Assembly (NCBI GenBank): GCA_015152455.1
Contig: SUTY01000009.1
Location: 1 to 34,802 of the forward strand
Origin: Cyanobacteria bacterium SIG32
GTDB lineage: Bacteria; Cyanobacteriota; Vampirovibrionia; Gastranaerophilales; Gastranaerophilaceae
Direction: 5' to 3'
Length of the DNA stretch: 34,802 nt
Positions 7,441 to 15,588 of this stretch are shown one piece after another (the first letter of the stretch is position 1; every line of letters begins with the position of its first letter). Made by a program: the position numbers and the translations under genes. The notes below the pieces were generated by a model. It made no database searches. It had not been told where the DNA came from and worked only from the letters and a program-made list of their open reading frames with translations.

Positions 7441-7468
7441 ATTATAAACTGTGTTTTGGTAACCTCAA
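7441..7468 (-). promoter_or_regulatory. Promoter of the EF-hand gene
   Basis: On the minus strand TTGAGG is followed after 16 bp by TATAAT, 42 bp before the ATG, between the ribD stop and the EF-hand start. Confidence 0.6.
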
Positions 7469-7486
7469 TCGTTCTCAAGAGCTAAA

Positions 7487-8518
7487 TTAGGGGGTATTCT
7501 TAAGAATAGTTTTTATCATTATGTCCTCACCAAAGAGTTGTGTATCATAAATTCTAAACCTTTTGCAATCTGCAATTTTTTCTAAACTATCTCCGTCAAA
7601 GCAACTTTTTGCGGAATTATCGTTTACAATCTTTGGAGCAATAAACTGATATATTTCATCAACTAAATTTTCTCTTAGAAAAGCTCCAGCTAATCTGCCA
7701 CCACATTCGACAAAAACAGAACAAACCCCTCGATGATAAAGCTCTTCTAAAACATTTCTTAAATCTAATTGGTTATTTTTTAATGATGTATTATCTTTAT
7801 TTGCAATGTATATCTGCCCCTGTTGATAAATTTTTGCATCTTTTGAAGTTCTATTATCTTTGTCAAGAATGCATTTAATTTGTCCCTCATTGACTTTCAT
7901 AGTAGGATTATCTGCAATTACAGTGTTAGAAGATGTTAGGATACAATCAAATTCTTCACGCATTCTATAGACTTCTTTTCTTGATTCTTCAGAGGTAATC
8001 CATTTAGAATCACCTGTTTTTGTTGCAATCTTTCCGTCCATTGTTGTAGCAGTTTTTAACACAACATAGGGAAGTTTTTGGGTAATGTTTTTGAAAAAAA
8101 TACGATTCAAGAATCTAGCTTCTTCCTCTAAAACGCCTTCAGTAACTTCAATTCCTGATTCTTTAAGTTTAGATAAACCATTAACTTTTGGATTCGGATC
8201 TCTAGAGGCGATAACAACCCTTTTTATTTTTCGTTCAATAATTAAATCAACACACGGTGGAGTCTTGCCATAGTGCGAACATGGTTCCAAATTTACATAT
8301 AGAGTTCCTTTTTCTGCTTCATTATTTCTTAATTTTAGAAGAGCGTCCCTTTCTGCGTGGTTTTCACCATATTTTTTATGGTAACCTTTTGATACTATAT
8401 TTCCATTTATATCCAAAATTACACATCCAACCATTGGATTGGGTGAAACCTTACCTCTGCCTTGTTCTGCCAGTTCAAGACACATGTGCATATATTTTTC
8501 ATCTAAACTTTTTTGCAT
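7487..8518 (-). CDS. ribD: Bifunctional diaminohydroxyphosphoribosylaminopyrimidine deaminase / reductase
   Basis: RibD carries out the second and third steps of riboflavin synthesis: deamination of the pyrimidine, then reduction of the ribosyl side chain with NADPH. The 343-aa length is usual. The N-terminal deaminase (to about residue 145) shows the zinc site ENHAERDAL and PCSHYGKTPPC; the C-terminal reductase follows with VLKTATTMDGKIAT and ending IMIKTILK. No other rib genes are nearby. The start ATG lies only 6 bp after a TATAAT box, so the mRNA is predicted to be leaderless; the preceding family-conserved DEKYM at residues 6-10 supports this start rather than an internal one. Confidence 0.95.
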   Translation of the reverse strand: MQKSLDEKYMHMCLELAEQGRGKVSPNPMVGCVILDINGNIVSKGYHKKYGENHAERDALLKLRNNEAEKGTLYVNLEPCSHYGKTPPCVDLIIERKIKRVVIASRDPNPKVNGLSKLKESGIEVTEGVLEEEARFLNRIFFKNITQKLPYVVLKTATTMDGKIATKTGDSKWITSEESRKEVYRMREEFDCILTSSNTVIADNPTMKVNEGQIKCILDKDNRTSKDAKIYQQGQIYIANKDNTSLKNNQLDLRNVLEELYHRGVCSVFVECGGRLAGAFLRENLVDEIYQFIAPKIVNDNSAKSCFDGDSLEKIADCKRFRIYDTQLFGEDIMIKTILKNTP

Positions 8519-8524
8519 ATTTTT

Positions 8525-8553
8525 ATTATAATCAAATCTTTGATTTCAAGCAA
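8525..8553 (-). promoter_or_regulatory. Promoter of ribD, giving a leaderless mRNA
   Basis: TTGCTT, 17 bp and a perfect TATAAT lie on the minus strand, and only 6 bp separate the -10 box from the ribD ATG. Transcription should begin at or next to the A of the ATG. It overlaps the opposite promoter at 8540-8567. Confidence 0.6.
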
Positions 8554-8567
8554 AAAATTGGTATAAT
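8540..8567 (+). promoter_or_regulatory. Promoter of the 368-aa gene, giving a leaderless mRNA
   Basis: TTGATT, 16 bp and a perfect TATAAT lie on the plus strand, with 6 bp between the -10 box and the ATG at 8574, the mirror image of the ribD arrangement. Confidence 0.6.
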
Positions 8568-8573
8568 TAACTT

Positions 8574-9680
8574 ATGGACGGATTTAATATTGGTAAAATT
8601 TTATTGGGATTGAGAAACCCAGAGCTTTTTTTAAAAAAAATAAATAATGGAGAGAATAAGGTTAATAGTTTTGCTCCAGAAATTAATTCGTCAATAGGAA
8701 GTGGTAAACCAAATGCAAACCAATTAATACAAAATTTACAAAGTATGACTAATATTACCCAAATGCTTCAAATGAATCATTTGGCGAGCATGGACAGGTC
8801 AGTATTTATAAAAAATTTATTAGGTTTACCGCAAAATTTGTCTGAAGTATTGTTAAATGCACAGAATTTAAAGCACTCCCTTAATGGAGGAACATTAGGG
8901 TTGAGTGGTATTGATCAAAATTTATTACAGAACCAAAAAACGATAGCTGCACTTTTTGACGATATTGATCAAATACAGATAAATCCAGAGGCACAAGTGA
9001 ATCAACTTTCTGCTCAGACGAAACAAGATGCGGTTGCTTTAATGTTTAGTGGCATGATAAGTATGCCTGATATTTCAAAATTGATTTTGCAAAATGGTAA
9101 GCAAGCTGTAGCTGCATTGATTATTGCAATGGCTTCTGCTTCAAAACAAGGTTTGAGTAACGAGCAAATACAAGAAACTTTAGGGATAATAAATTCTTGT
9201 ATCTTAATGGCGGAATCTAATAATCCGGCACAATCACTTAAAAGCTTAATGATGCTGTACCTCCCTTGGTTACCTTTAAATGAGGGGGTTGGTTTTGATT
9301 TAGAAATAACTGCTCCTGATGGAGAAAATGATTTAAACGATTCAAAGCTTACGGTTTTAATTCAGACTAAAAATTTTGGTAATCTTAAGGGGATTTTTGC
9401 TTTAACAACAACTAATTCTGTTGATATTTTAATTTTTTGCTCAGAAAACTTTCCTAAAAAACTTTTGCAAAAATTGTTAATGGAAGAAAGTACTTCGCAC
9501 GCAATGAATACTAATATAGATGTAGAAGAAGTACAGCCAATAAAAGAAGAAAATGAAGTACACGAAACAAAAGTAAATCTTTCTGCAACAAATGAGATGA
9601 ACCCGTATTTGTTACTAATGGCACATGCTTTTATAAGAAATACTATCTTAATAGATAATAATGGTTTGGTTCAGGATTAG
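8574..9680 (+). CDS. 368-aa protein of unknown function, possibly FliK-like at the C-terminus
   Basis: The product is not confidently recognised. The first 130 residues are Asn/Gln/Leu-rich and helical; a middle block (KQDAVALMFSGMIS, KQAVAALIIAMASAS) looks like packed helices. Residues about 230-305 (LPWLPLNEGVGFDLEI, LTVLIQTKNFGNLKGIFAL, DILIFC, LLQKLL) have the strand pattern and order of the hook-length-control C-terminal domain, but lack enough hallmark residues to call it. An acidic linker and a short hydrophobic tail end the protein. There is no signal peptide. The ATG lies 6 bp after a -10 box, predicting a leaderless mRNA. Its stop overlaps the convergent MetE-like gene by 4 bp. Confidence 0.7.
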   Translation: MDGFNIGKILLGLRNPELFLKKINNGENKVNSFAPEINSSIGSGKPNANQLIQNLQSMTNITQMLQMNHLASMDRSVFIKNLLGLPQNLSEVLLNAQNLKHSLNGGTLGLSGIDQNLLQNQKTIAALFDDIDQIQINPEAQVNQLSAQTKQDAVALMFSGMISMPDISKLILQNGKQAVAALIIAMASASKQGLSNEQIQETLGIINSCILMAESNNPAQSLKSLMMLYLPWLPLNEGVGFDLEITAPDGENDLNDSKLTVLIQTKNFGNLKGIFALTTTNSVDILIFCSENFPKKLLQKLLMEESTSHAMNTNIDVEEVQPIKEENEVHETKVNLSATNEMNPYLLLMAHAFIRNTILIDNNGLVQD

Positions 9681-10723
9681 TTTTTTACAGGGATTCTTTT
9701 TGCCAATTGTGTTGCAAGAATAATAGCTTTTTCTGCAAAGATTATAGGTAAATTATCTACATTTCCTTGAATAGAGACCAATGCAGAGTTGTATACAAAT
9801 TTTTCTGGTACGCCAGCTAAAATAAGTCCCTCCATTGTTGCAAATAATCGATTTGCTATATAGTCTATGTTAAGGGATTTAACAACAGATTCAGTCATTA
9901 CAGGAACAATGCCCCAGTTTATTTTTCCTCCACGACTTATAAATTCTATTATTTGTTCTGGTATTATGCATAAATTATTTGGATTATTGTATGCATCAAA
10001 TGAAATTATGTCTACACCAGCATTAATAGGTATTTGCCAGTCACATTTTTCCATAGATTGGATTGCTACGATTGCTCCTGCAGATTTTAATTTCTCAACA
10101 ACCCTTGATAGCATAGTTGTAATGAGTTCATTAGTTATTTCTTCGTTTTCTCTTTTGAGTGTGCCTAATTGGCATAGTAGAGGTTCCTCTAAAACAATAA
10201 CAGGAACGGTTGAAGGATTGATTTCTTTTATTTTTTCTATTGCCCAAAGAGCTTTTACGCAAATTGATTGAATAAATAATTTTCTAAAGCTTTTATCTGC
10301 AAGTATTTGTTCTTCTGCTGCGTTCATAAGCATTTGTGAGATAGTAAATGGACCTAAAAGATTAACATATGCATTTGCAGGTTTGAATTTTTTTATTATT
10401 TGAAAATATTTTTCTAAAAAAGGTGCTTCAAAGGCAAATGGTTCTAGAGTTTTTATATCAGGGTTATTATATGCCTTATCCAGCTTTTGTAAACCTTGTT
10501 TATATGTATTTGAACCAATTTTTAATGTTATTTTACGATCTTTAACTTTTATGCCAGGAATGTTGCTAAGGGTACGTTTCAGTAGAGTGTCATCGTCCGA
10601 TATTTTGGGTAAAAAGCTTATGAATGGGTTTTGTTCAAAAAGCTTTGCGACCATGCGAGTTGCTGGTTCAATTTCTTCATATGCTAAAGCTCCCAATGGG
10701 ACACATCTCGATGCTAATTTCAT
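9677..10723 (-). CDS. MetE/URO-D-like TIM-barrel protein
   Basis: The 348-aa protein resembles the C-terminal domain of cobalamin-independent methionine synthase and the related uroporphyrinogen decarboxylase fold: N-terminal LASRCVPLGALAYEE, NLLGPFTISQML near residue 122, PVIVLEEPLL near residue 175, and AGVDIISFDAY near residue 233. In MetE-like relatives a His-x-Cys zinc site precedes the DW motif; here that position reads QSMEKCDW, so the usual zinc ligands are not evident and methyl transfer to homocysteine should not be assumed. It follows the rplI terminator on the minus strand and overlaps its convergent neighbour by 4 bp. Confidence 0.7.
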   Translation of the reverse strand: MKLASRCVPLGALAYEEIEPATRMVAKLFEQNPFISFLPKISDDDTLLKRTLSNIPGIKVKDRKITLKIGSNTYKQGLQKLDKAYNNPDIKTLEPFAFEAPFLEKYFQIIKKFKPANAYVNLLGPFTISQMLMNAAEEQILADKSFRKLFIQSICVKALWAIEKIKEINPSTVPVIVLEEPLLCQLGTLKRENEEITNELITTMLSRVVEKLKSAGAIVAIQSMEKCDWQIPINAGVDIISFDAYNNPNNLCIIPEQIIEFISRGGKINWGIVPVMTESVVKSLNIDYIANRLFATMEGLILAGVPEKFVYNSALVSIQGNVDNLPIIFAEKAIILATQLAKRIPVKN

Positions 10724-10744
10724 TTTTCCACTTTCTTATATACA

Positions 10745-10776
10745 AAAACGTGCCGAATTTTATATCGGCACGTTTT
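10745..10776 (-). terminator. Terminator after rplI
   Basis: AAAACGTGCCGA and TCGGCACGTTTT form a perfect 12-bp stem with an 8-nt loop, T-rich on the minus-strand exit. It lies 18 bp after the rplI stop and ahead of the MetE-like gene. Confidence 0.8.
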
Positions 10777-10794
10777 ATGATACCATTTTTTTGC

Positions 10795-11298
10795 TTATGC
10801 TTCAACTGTTTCTTCAGTAACTTCTTCTTCAATTGATTCTTTAACAACTTCAGAAGCTGTAACAATAACTTTTAATTCAGTTCTAACTTTAGAAGTTAGT
10901 TTGATAAGCATTGTGAATTCACCAATTTTATTGATAGGAGCGTTTAGTGTAACTGTTTTTCTATCAACTTCAATGTTAGCTTTTTCTTTTAATTCTTCAC
11001 AAAGTTTTTTAGTTGTAATTGTACCGAACAATTTTCCGCTTTCGCCAGCTTTAGCTGAAAGTTCAATTTGACCTAATTTTTCAATTTCAGCAGCTTTTGC
11101 TAAAGCTTCTTGGTGTAATTTTTCTTGTTTAGCTTGGATTCTAGCTAAATTTTGTTCTCTGTTTTTCAAAGCACCTTCTGTAGCAACTTCAGCAAAGTTT
11201 TTAGGTAACAAGAAGTTTCTTGCGTAACCATCTTTAACATTAACTAATTCACCTGCTTCGCCAAGGTTTTGAACATCTTTTTTCAATATTACTTGCAT
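10795..11298 (-). CDS. rplI: Ribosomal protein bL9
   Basis: bL9 binds 23S rRNA at the base of the L1 stalk and reaches towards neighbouring ribosomes. The N-domain signature MQVILKKDVQNLGEAGELV NVKDGYARNFLLP is textbook, followed by the long connecting helix (residues about 45-80) and the C-domain with GKLFGTITT near residue 92. Typical bL9 is about 149 aa; this one has 167 because of an acidic tail after residue 150 (EEEVTEETVEA), like the tail on bL32 in this window. AAGGAG precedes the ATG by 9 bp, and it has its own promoter and terminator, so it is monocistronic rather than in the usual rpsF-ssb-rpsR operon. Confidence 0.96.
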   Translation of the reverse strand: MQVILKKDVQNLGEAGELVNVKDGYARNFLLPKNFAEVATEGALKNREQNLARIQAKQEKLHQEALAKAAEIEKLGQIELSAKAGESGKLFGTITTKKLCEELKEKANIEVDRKTVTLNAPINKIGEFTMLIKLTSKVRTELKVIVTASEVVKESIEEEVTEETVEA

Positions 11299-11340
11299 TT
11301 CTATATTCTCCTTTTGTCTATTTTCGGTAGTGTTAGTTTA

Positions 11341-11369
11341 ATAATAACCAAAAGAATATTATTTGTCGA
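11341..11369 (-). promoter_or_regulatory. Promoter of rplI
   Basis: On the minus strand TCGACA is followed after 17 bp by TATTAT, 42 bp before the rplI ATG. Each box differs from consensus at one position. Confidence 0.6.
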
Positions 11370-11405
11370 GGGGTTAGGGGTAAATGGGGTAAATATTATT
11401 AAATT

Positions 11406-11435
11406 TTGTTAAGCCTACTCCACTGAATGTATGAT
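11406..11435 (+). promoter_or_regulatory. Promoter of the plus-strand small RNA
   Basis: TTGTTA, 18 bp and TATGAT on the plus strand point to a start near 11443. No ORF with a ribosome binding site follows before the terminator at 11530. Confidence 0.5.
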
Positions 11436-11442
11436 AAAATTC

Positions 11443-11558
11443 AAAACTTACTAAAGAAAATAGAAAAATTACCGATAAGACTAGTATGGAAAACCAAAAG
11501 GTTTTTCATACCTCCTCCCCAAGTCTGGTAGCCGTTCTCAAATGAATGGCTTTTTTTT
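11443..11558 (+). ncRNA. Candidate C-rich small RNA, about 115 nt
   Basis: A plus-strand promoter and a strong plus-strand terminator bracket about 115 nt without any credible ORF, lying between two minus-strand genes, so the terminator has no other obvious purpose. The transcript would have an A-rich 5' part, a 12-bp hairpin (GTATGGAAAACC / GGTTTTTCATAC, loop AAAA, one G-T pair), then an unpaired CCTCCTCCCC, then the terminator hairpin. The C-rich stretch is complementary to Shine-Dalgarno sequences. Two hairpins flanking an anti-Shine-Dalgarno segment is the plan of cyanobacterial Yfr1 and streptococcal csRNAs. Homology to either is not shown; only the architecture matches. The 5' end is approximate. 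Confidence 0.6.
11530..11558 (+). terminator. Terminator of the small RNA
   Basis: AGCCGTTC and GAATGGCT pair over 8 bp (one G-T) with a 6-nt loop, followed by eight T residues on the plus strand only. The T run overlaps the stop codon of the convergent transglycosylase gene. Confidence 0.8.
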
Positions 11559-12360
11559 ATGCGTTTTGGTATTCTTTATAATACTTTGTAACGTTGGTAA
11601 TATAGCATCTCGTTTCTTTAGGGGCTTTTTCTATTCCTTTTTTTGCTAAATTTCCAGCTCCCCAATTATACGCGGCGAGAGCTAATTTGACATCTCCGTC
11701 ATATTTTTTTAATAGTTGTGAAATTAATTTTACGCCACCGTTAATGTTCTGTTCTGGATCCCAAGGATCTGTTACGCCAAGGCTTTTGGCCGTTGACGGC
11801 ATTAATTGCATTAATCCCATGGCATTGCATCTTGATTTTGCTCTTGGTTGAAAACAAGACTCTTGTTTTATTATTGCCTTAACAAGGTTAGGGTTGACGT
11901 CATATTTTTTGCTATACTTGAGTATAAGATCGTTATAGGTATTGTGTTCTGATGTGCTGAGAGTGCTTTGATAAGGTGCACCTTTTGTTTTATCGTCTTT
12001 TTTATCATTATTAGATGAACCTGTTGTGCTTATAAACGTGTCGCCACCAAAAAAGAAATTTGTTTGAAATTGTGGAGTAGGCACATTAAAACTCTGCATA
12101 TTTGTATTTATGTTAAACCCTGTAAAAACAGGCGTATTATATTTCAAATGAGGAGTTACTGACGGTAGCTTATAATCTGCAAAACTTGTTAAATTATATC
12201 CAGATGTAAAATAATTCGGTGTAAAACAAGACGATGTGTAATCCATACTTTCCCTGTTATAGGTGCTATAACCCCAGTTACACACACCAAGACCACCGAA
12301 CATTCCATTGAACATTCCGTGGAGAAAACCAAAATTAAAATTGTGTAAAAAAGCGCTCAT
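11557..12360 (-). CDS. SLT-type lytic transglycosylase with an aromatic, glycine-rich N-terminus
   Basis: Residues about 138-262 are a soluble-lytic-transglycosylase domain: the catalytic glutamate in AIIKQESCF, then CNAMGLMQLMPSTAKSLGV, INGGVKLISQLL and LALAAYNWGAGN. Such enzymes cleave peptidoglycan strands. The first 115 residues are unusual low-complexity sequence rich in Phe, Tyr, Asn, Gly and Thr (for example FGFLHGMFNGMFGGLG), with no Sec signal peptide or lipobox, so the export route is unclear. No clear ribosome binding site stands before the ATG. The domain closely resembles the flagellar-operon transglycosylase at 23737. Possible roles are wall remodelling or making room for an envelope machine. 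Confidence 0.85.
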   Translation of the reverse strand: MSAFLHNFNFGFLHGMFNGMFGGLGVCNWGYSTYNRESMDYTSSCFTPNYFTSGYNLTSFADYKLPSVTPHLKYNTPVFTGFNINTNMQSFNVPTPQFQTNFFFGGDTFISTTGSSNNDKKDDKTKGAPYQSTLSTSEHNTYNDLILKYSKKYDVNPNLVKAIIKQESCFQPRAKSRCNAMGLMQLMPSTAKSLGVTDPWDPEQNINGGVKLISQLLKKYDGDVKLALAAYNWGAGNLAKKGIEKAPKETRCYITNVTKYYKEYQNA

Positions 12361-12461
12361 AAATATACCGTATATATACTATATATATTTAAAGATAATT
12401 GCCTGAAAGAAATTGCCCTTTTTGTTAAGAAAGATTAAGAGCATAAAAAGTTATATTATTA

Positions 12462-12470
12462 TGTTATAAT
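12462..12470 (+). promoter_or_regulatory. Extended -10 promoter of ftsH
   Basis: TGTTATAAT on the plus strand is an extended -10 element, 30 bp before the ftsH ATG. No convincing -35 is seen. Confidence 0.55.
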
Positions 12471-12500
12471 TAAGCTACACATTTAATTAAAGGGAGAGCT

Positions 12501-14453
12501 ATGAACAAAAATCAATCAATTGGCATGTATGTAATACTCGGTATAATGGTTATGGCGTTTATATCAATGCTGTTTTCAGGTCCTACGTCAAGCACGGAAG
12601 AACTTTCTTATACTACTTTTATTCAGAAAGTTGAGAACAAAGAAATCAAAAGTGTAGACATGGGGCGTGATACTTTACTTGCAATTCCATTCAAACAGCC
12701 AGAAACTAAAAAAGCAGAGGTAAATCCTTTGTATGGCGAAATTAAGGCTCCAAAATTGCAGTATAAAGTAGCATTTCCTGATAATTCTGATATTTTACCT
12801 ACATTACAAAAAAATAATGTAGAAATTAATGTAAAAAAATCAAGTGAGTCAGGCTCTATGTTTGGTCTTGGCTCATCATTTATAACAATACTTCTTGTTC
12901 TTGGTTTTATCATGTTAATAATAAAATCTATTCAAGCTGGTGGTGCTCAAGCAATGTCTTTTGGAAAATCAAGAGCAAAAATGCTTATGGATAATAAAGT
13001 TAAAACAAGATTTTCCGATGTTGCTGGTATTGACGAAGAAAAGAAAGAATTAGAAGAAATTGTTGATTTCTTAAAACACTCTGATAAATATGTAAAACTT
13101 GGCGCCAAAATACCAAAAGGGGTTCTTTTAGTAGGTTCTCCTGGTACGGGTAAAACATTGATGGCAAAAGCTGTTGCAGGAGAAGCTGGTGTTCCATTTT
13201 TCTCTATAAGTGGTTCTGATTTTGTTGAAATGTTTGTAGGTGTTGGTGCAAGTAGGGTTAGAGATTTATTTGAACAAGCTAAAAAACATCAACCTTGTAT
13301 TGTTTTTATCGATGAAATTGATGCGGTAGGTCGTCAACGTGGTGCAGGCTTAGGTGGTGGACACGATGAGAGAGAACAAACACTTAACCAATTACTTGTT
13401 GAAATGGACGGATTTGATGAAAATACAAATATTATAATCCTTGCCGCAACTAACCGACCTGATATCTTAGATAATGCTCTACTAAGACCAGGGAGATTTG
13501 ATAGACAAATTGTTATCAACAAACCAGATGTATTAGGAAGAGAACAAATCCTAAATGTTCACGCTAAAAATAAGCCTCTTGCAAAAGAAGTTGAAATAAA
13601 AACTCTTGCGAAACGTACACCTGGATTTACAGGTGCTGATTTGCAAAATTTACTTAACGAAGCTGCACTTCTTGCAGCTCGTCATAACAAATCAGAAATC
13701 GAAATGCCTGATTTAGAAGAAGCTATCGATAAAGTTATGGCTGGGCCAGAGAAGAAAAGTAGAATTATTTCAGATGAGGAAAAAGAGAACACCGCTTATC
13801 ACGAAGTTGGACATGCTCTGCTTGCAAAACTTCTGAAAAATTGTGACCCTCTTCATAAGGTGTCAATTATCCCTAGGGGAATGGCTTTGGGTATTACCCT
13901 AACATTACCTGAAAAAGATCACTTAACAATGAGAAAACAACAATTGTTGGATAGAATAACGATGATTCTTGGTGGCAGAGTTGCTGAAGAGCTTATTTAT
14001 GGAAAAGATAATGTTACAACAGGAGCTTCAAATGATTTAGAAAAAGTTTCTGCTCTTGCTCGTAGTATGGTTACGACTTATGGTATGAGCGATAAGATGG
14101 GAAATCTCGCTTACGGAAAAGAACAAGAACATGTGTTTATGGGTAGAAATTTTGGTAACACAAGAGATTTTTCTGAAGAGATAGCTGCTGATATTGATAA
14201 GGAAATTAAGAAAATAGTAGATACTCAATATGATTTGGCAAAACAATTATTAAGCGATAACAGAGACATGCTTGAATATATTGCAAAACAACTTCTTGAA
14301 AAAGAAACCCTTGATGAGAAAGAGTTTGAAAGTCTTATGAGAGATGTTCGCATTGAACGTGGCGAAGAAGTTCCTCCGTTGGAAGAAGAAGCTGTTGAAG
14401 CAGATGATGCAAATACAAATGAAGAAAATAATGGAGAAGATAATAATGGATAG
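12501..14453 (+). CDS. ftsH: ATP-dependent zinc metalloprotease FtsH
   Basis: FtsH is a hexameric membrane AAA+ protease that degrades misfolded membrane proteins and short-lived regulators. The 650-aa protein has two N-terminal membrane helices (about 8-26 and 122-145) around an external domain, Walker A GSPGTGKT near residue 212, Walker [16 protein letters not shown], the second region of homology [20 protein letters not shown], and the zinc site HEVGH near residue 434. The C-terminus is a long acidic, Asn-rich tail. GGGAGAG stands before the ATG and an extended -10 promoter further up. The next gene overlaps its last 8 bp, indicating an operon. Confidence 0.98.
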   Translation: MNKNQSIGMYVILGIMVMAFISMLFSGPTSSTEELSYTTFIQKVENKEIKSVDMGRDTLLAIPFKQPETKKAEVNPLYGEIKAPKLQYKVAFPDNSDILPTLQKNNVEINVKKSSESGSMFGLGSSFITILLVLGFIMLIIKSIQAGGAQAMSFGKSRAKMLMDNKVKTRFSDVAGIDEEKKELEEIVDFLKHSDKYVKLGAKIPKGVLLVGSPGTGKTLMAKAVAGEAGVPFFSISGSDFVEMFVGVGASRVRDLFEQAKKHQPCIVFIDEIDAVGRQRGAGLGGGHDEREQTLNQLLVEMDGFDENTNIIILAATNRPDILDNALLRPGRFDRQIVINKPDVLGREQILNVHAKNKPLAKEVEIKTLAKRTPGFTGADLQNLLNEAALLAARHNKSEIEMPDLEEAIDKVMAGPEKKSRIISDEEKENTAYHEVGHALLAKLLKNCDPLHKVSIIPRGMALGITLTLPEKDHLTMRKQQLLDRITMILGGRVAEELIYGKDNVTTGASNDLEKVSALARSMVTTYGMSDKMGNLAYGKEQEHVFMGRNFGNTRDFSEEIAADIDKEIKKIVDTQYDLAKQLLSDNRDMLEYIAKQLLEKETLDEKEFESLMRDVRIERGEEVPPLEEEAVEADDANTNEENNGEDNNG

Positions 14454-14946
14454 AGATGAATTGATATTTCAAGAATACAAAATGTATGCAGAACAAAAGG
14501 AAAATTTTATTGATAGAAATTTTAGAACAAATCGTTTTTATATGATTTCCTTTGTTGCAATAATCTTTGCAATGATCTTTACCGGTAATGTTGTATTTAT
14601 GGAAAGATTATCTGCAACATTGCTTTTTTCTTTAATTGGTATTGCTGTTTGTATTTTATGGTGGATGAACGTTGATTCTTATAACACGCTGATTAAAATT
14701 AAATTTGCAAATGTCCTTGAAGTTTTAGAAGAAAAACTCCCTGTAAAACCATTTACAGATGAATATAAAGCTATTGAAGAATTTAGAAATAAAAAAATCT
14801 TTATGTTTTCTGATATTCAAAAAATTATTGCTGTAGTTGGAGCATTATTTTTCTTTGCAGTATTTGTAAGTGAACTATCTCCCATTGTTGTAAGAGTTTT
14901 TGAAAAAATTGTATCTCTTTTGGGAGTAGTAAAAGGCGGTATTTAG
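14446..14946 (+). CDS. Three-helix membrane protein in the ftsH operon
   Basis: The ORF track begins this frame at 14344 inside ftsH; the likely start is the ATG at 14446, with GGAGA 8 bp upstream and an 8-bp overlap with the ftsH stop. The resulting 166-aa protein begins [19 protein letters not shown], a charged helix, and continues with two close membrane segments (about 32-51 and 55-75), a soluble loop and a third helix (about 124-145). The layout is similar to RipA-like small octameric membrane proteins, but this is only a resemblance of pattern. Translational coupling to FtsH suggests it could be a partner or a substrate adaptor; function unknown. Confidence 0.7.
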   Translation: MDRDELIFQEYKMYAEQKENFIDRNFRTNRFYMISFVAIIFAMIFTGNVVFMERLSATLLFSLIGIAVCILWWMNVDSYNTLIKIKFANVLEVLEEKLPVKPFTDEYKAIEEFRNKKIFMFSDIQKIIAVVGALFFFAVFVSELSPIVVRVFEKIVSLLGVVKGGI

Positions 14947-14966
14947 TTTAAAAATGGTAGATAAGT

Positions 14967-15587
14967 ATGAAAGAGAATAGCGTTGTAGTTAATTGGAACT
15001 ATGTAACATTATCATTAATTATTTTTGCGTTGTTTACTGTGGCGGTTTTATATATGCCCGGTCTTCGAGAAATTGATACAGAAATTCTTAAAGCTATAAG
15101 AAAGTTTTTAGGGCAGTTTCCAAATTACATTCCTGTTTTCTTTTCTAACTATGGCGGTGTTGGAAATTTTTGGTGGCCACAAATTGCCGCAGGTTCAGTA
15201 TTGGTGTCACATAGGAAATTTTTAAAGGCTTTTTTACTTATTTTCTTTACCCAAGGTTCATATATACTTATTGATGTAATTAAGAATCTGATTTGTCGTG
15301 AAAGACCAGGATTAAACATATATTCTGGTTATAGTTTCCCATCAGGTCATACAACAATTACGATGTGTTTTTACGGAATTATAATATACTTAATAATGAC
15401 TCATACAAGAAGCCAATTTTGGAGAATATTCTTGTCGGTATTCTTTGGTTTCATGATTTTTATGGTTGCGATTTCAAGGCTCTGGTTAGGGGTACATTTC
15501 CCTACAGATGTTTTGGCTGGTTTATTTTTAGGCTTCTTGTTTGTTAATTTGTTTATTATTTTAGATAAATTTTTTGCTGCAAGATAA
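14967..15587 (+). CDS. PAP2-family membrane phosphatase
   Basis: The 206-aa integral membrane protein has the three PAP2 signature motifs: KNLICRERP near residue 106, YSFPSGHT near residue 124, and SRLWLGVHFPTDVLAG near residue 168, which contain the catalytic residues of type 2 phosphatidic acid phosphatases. Five or six membrane helices surround them, with the active site facing outside. Substrates of this family include undecaprenyl pyrophosphate, phosphatidylglycerophosphate and phosphatidate; the sequence does not decide among them. It starts 20 bp after the three-helix protein in the ftsH operon and converges on recJ, with a single base between the two stop codons and no terminator. Confidence 0.87.
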   Translation: MKENSVVVNWNYVTLSLIIFALFTVAVLYMPGLREIDTEILKAIRKFLGQFPNYIPVFFSNYGGVGNFWWPQIAAGSVLVSHRKFLKAFLLIFFTQGSYILIDVIKNLICRERPGLNIYSGYSFPSGHTTITMCFYGIIIYLIMTHTRSQFWRIFLSVFFGFMIFMVAISRLWLGVHFPTDVLAGLFLGFLFVNLFIILDKFFAAR

Positions 15588-15588
15588 A

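Noticed and set aside
10677-10865. 62-aa ORF with a Lys/Leu/Gln-rich start overlapping the rplI end
   Set aside because: It is a frameshifted reading of the bL9 acidic tail followed by the rplI terminator.
11443-11513. Minus-strand 22-codon ORF starting at AGGAGGTATG inside the small-RNA region
   Set aside because: The ribosome binding site touches the start codon (1 bp spacing), and the GGAGGAGG is simply the complement of the C-rich RNA segment.
15365-15547. 60-aa plus-strand ORF inside the PAP2 gene
   Set aside because: Alternate frame of a gene with all three catalytic motifs intact.
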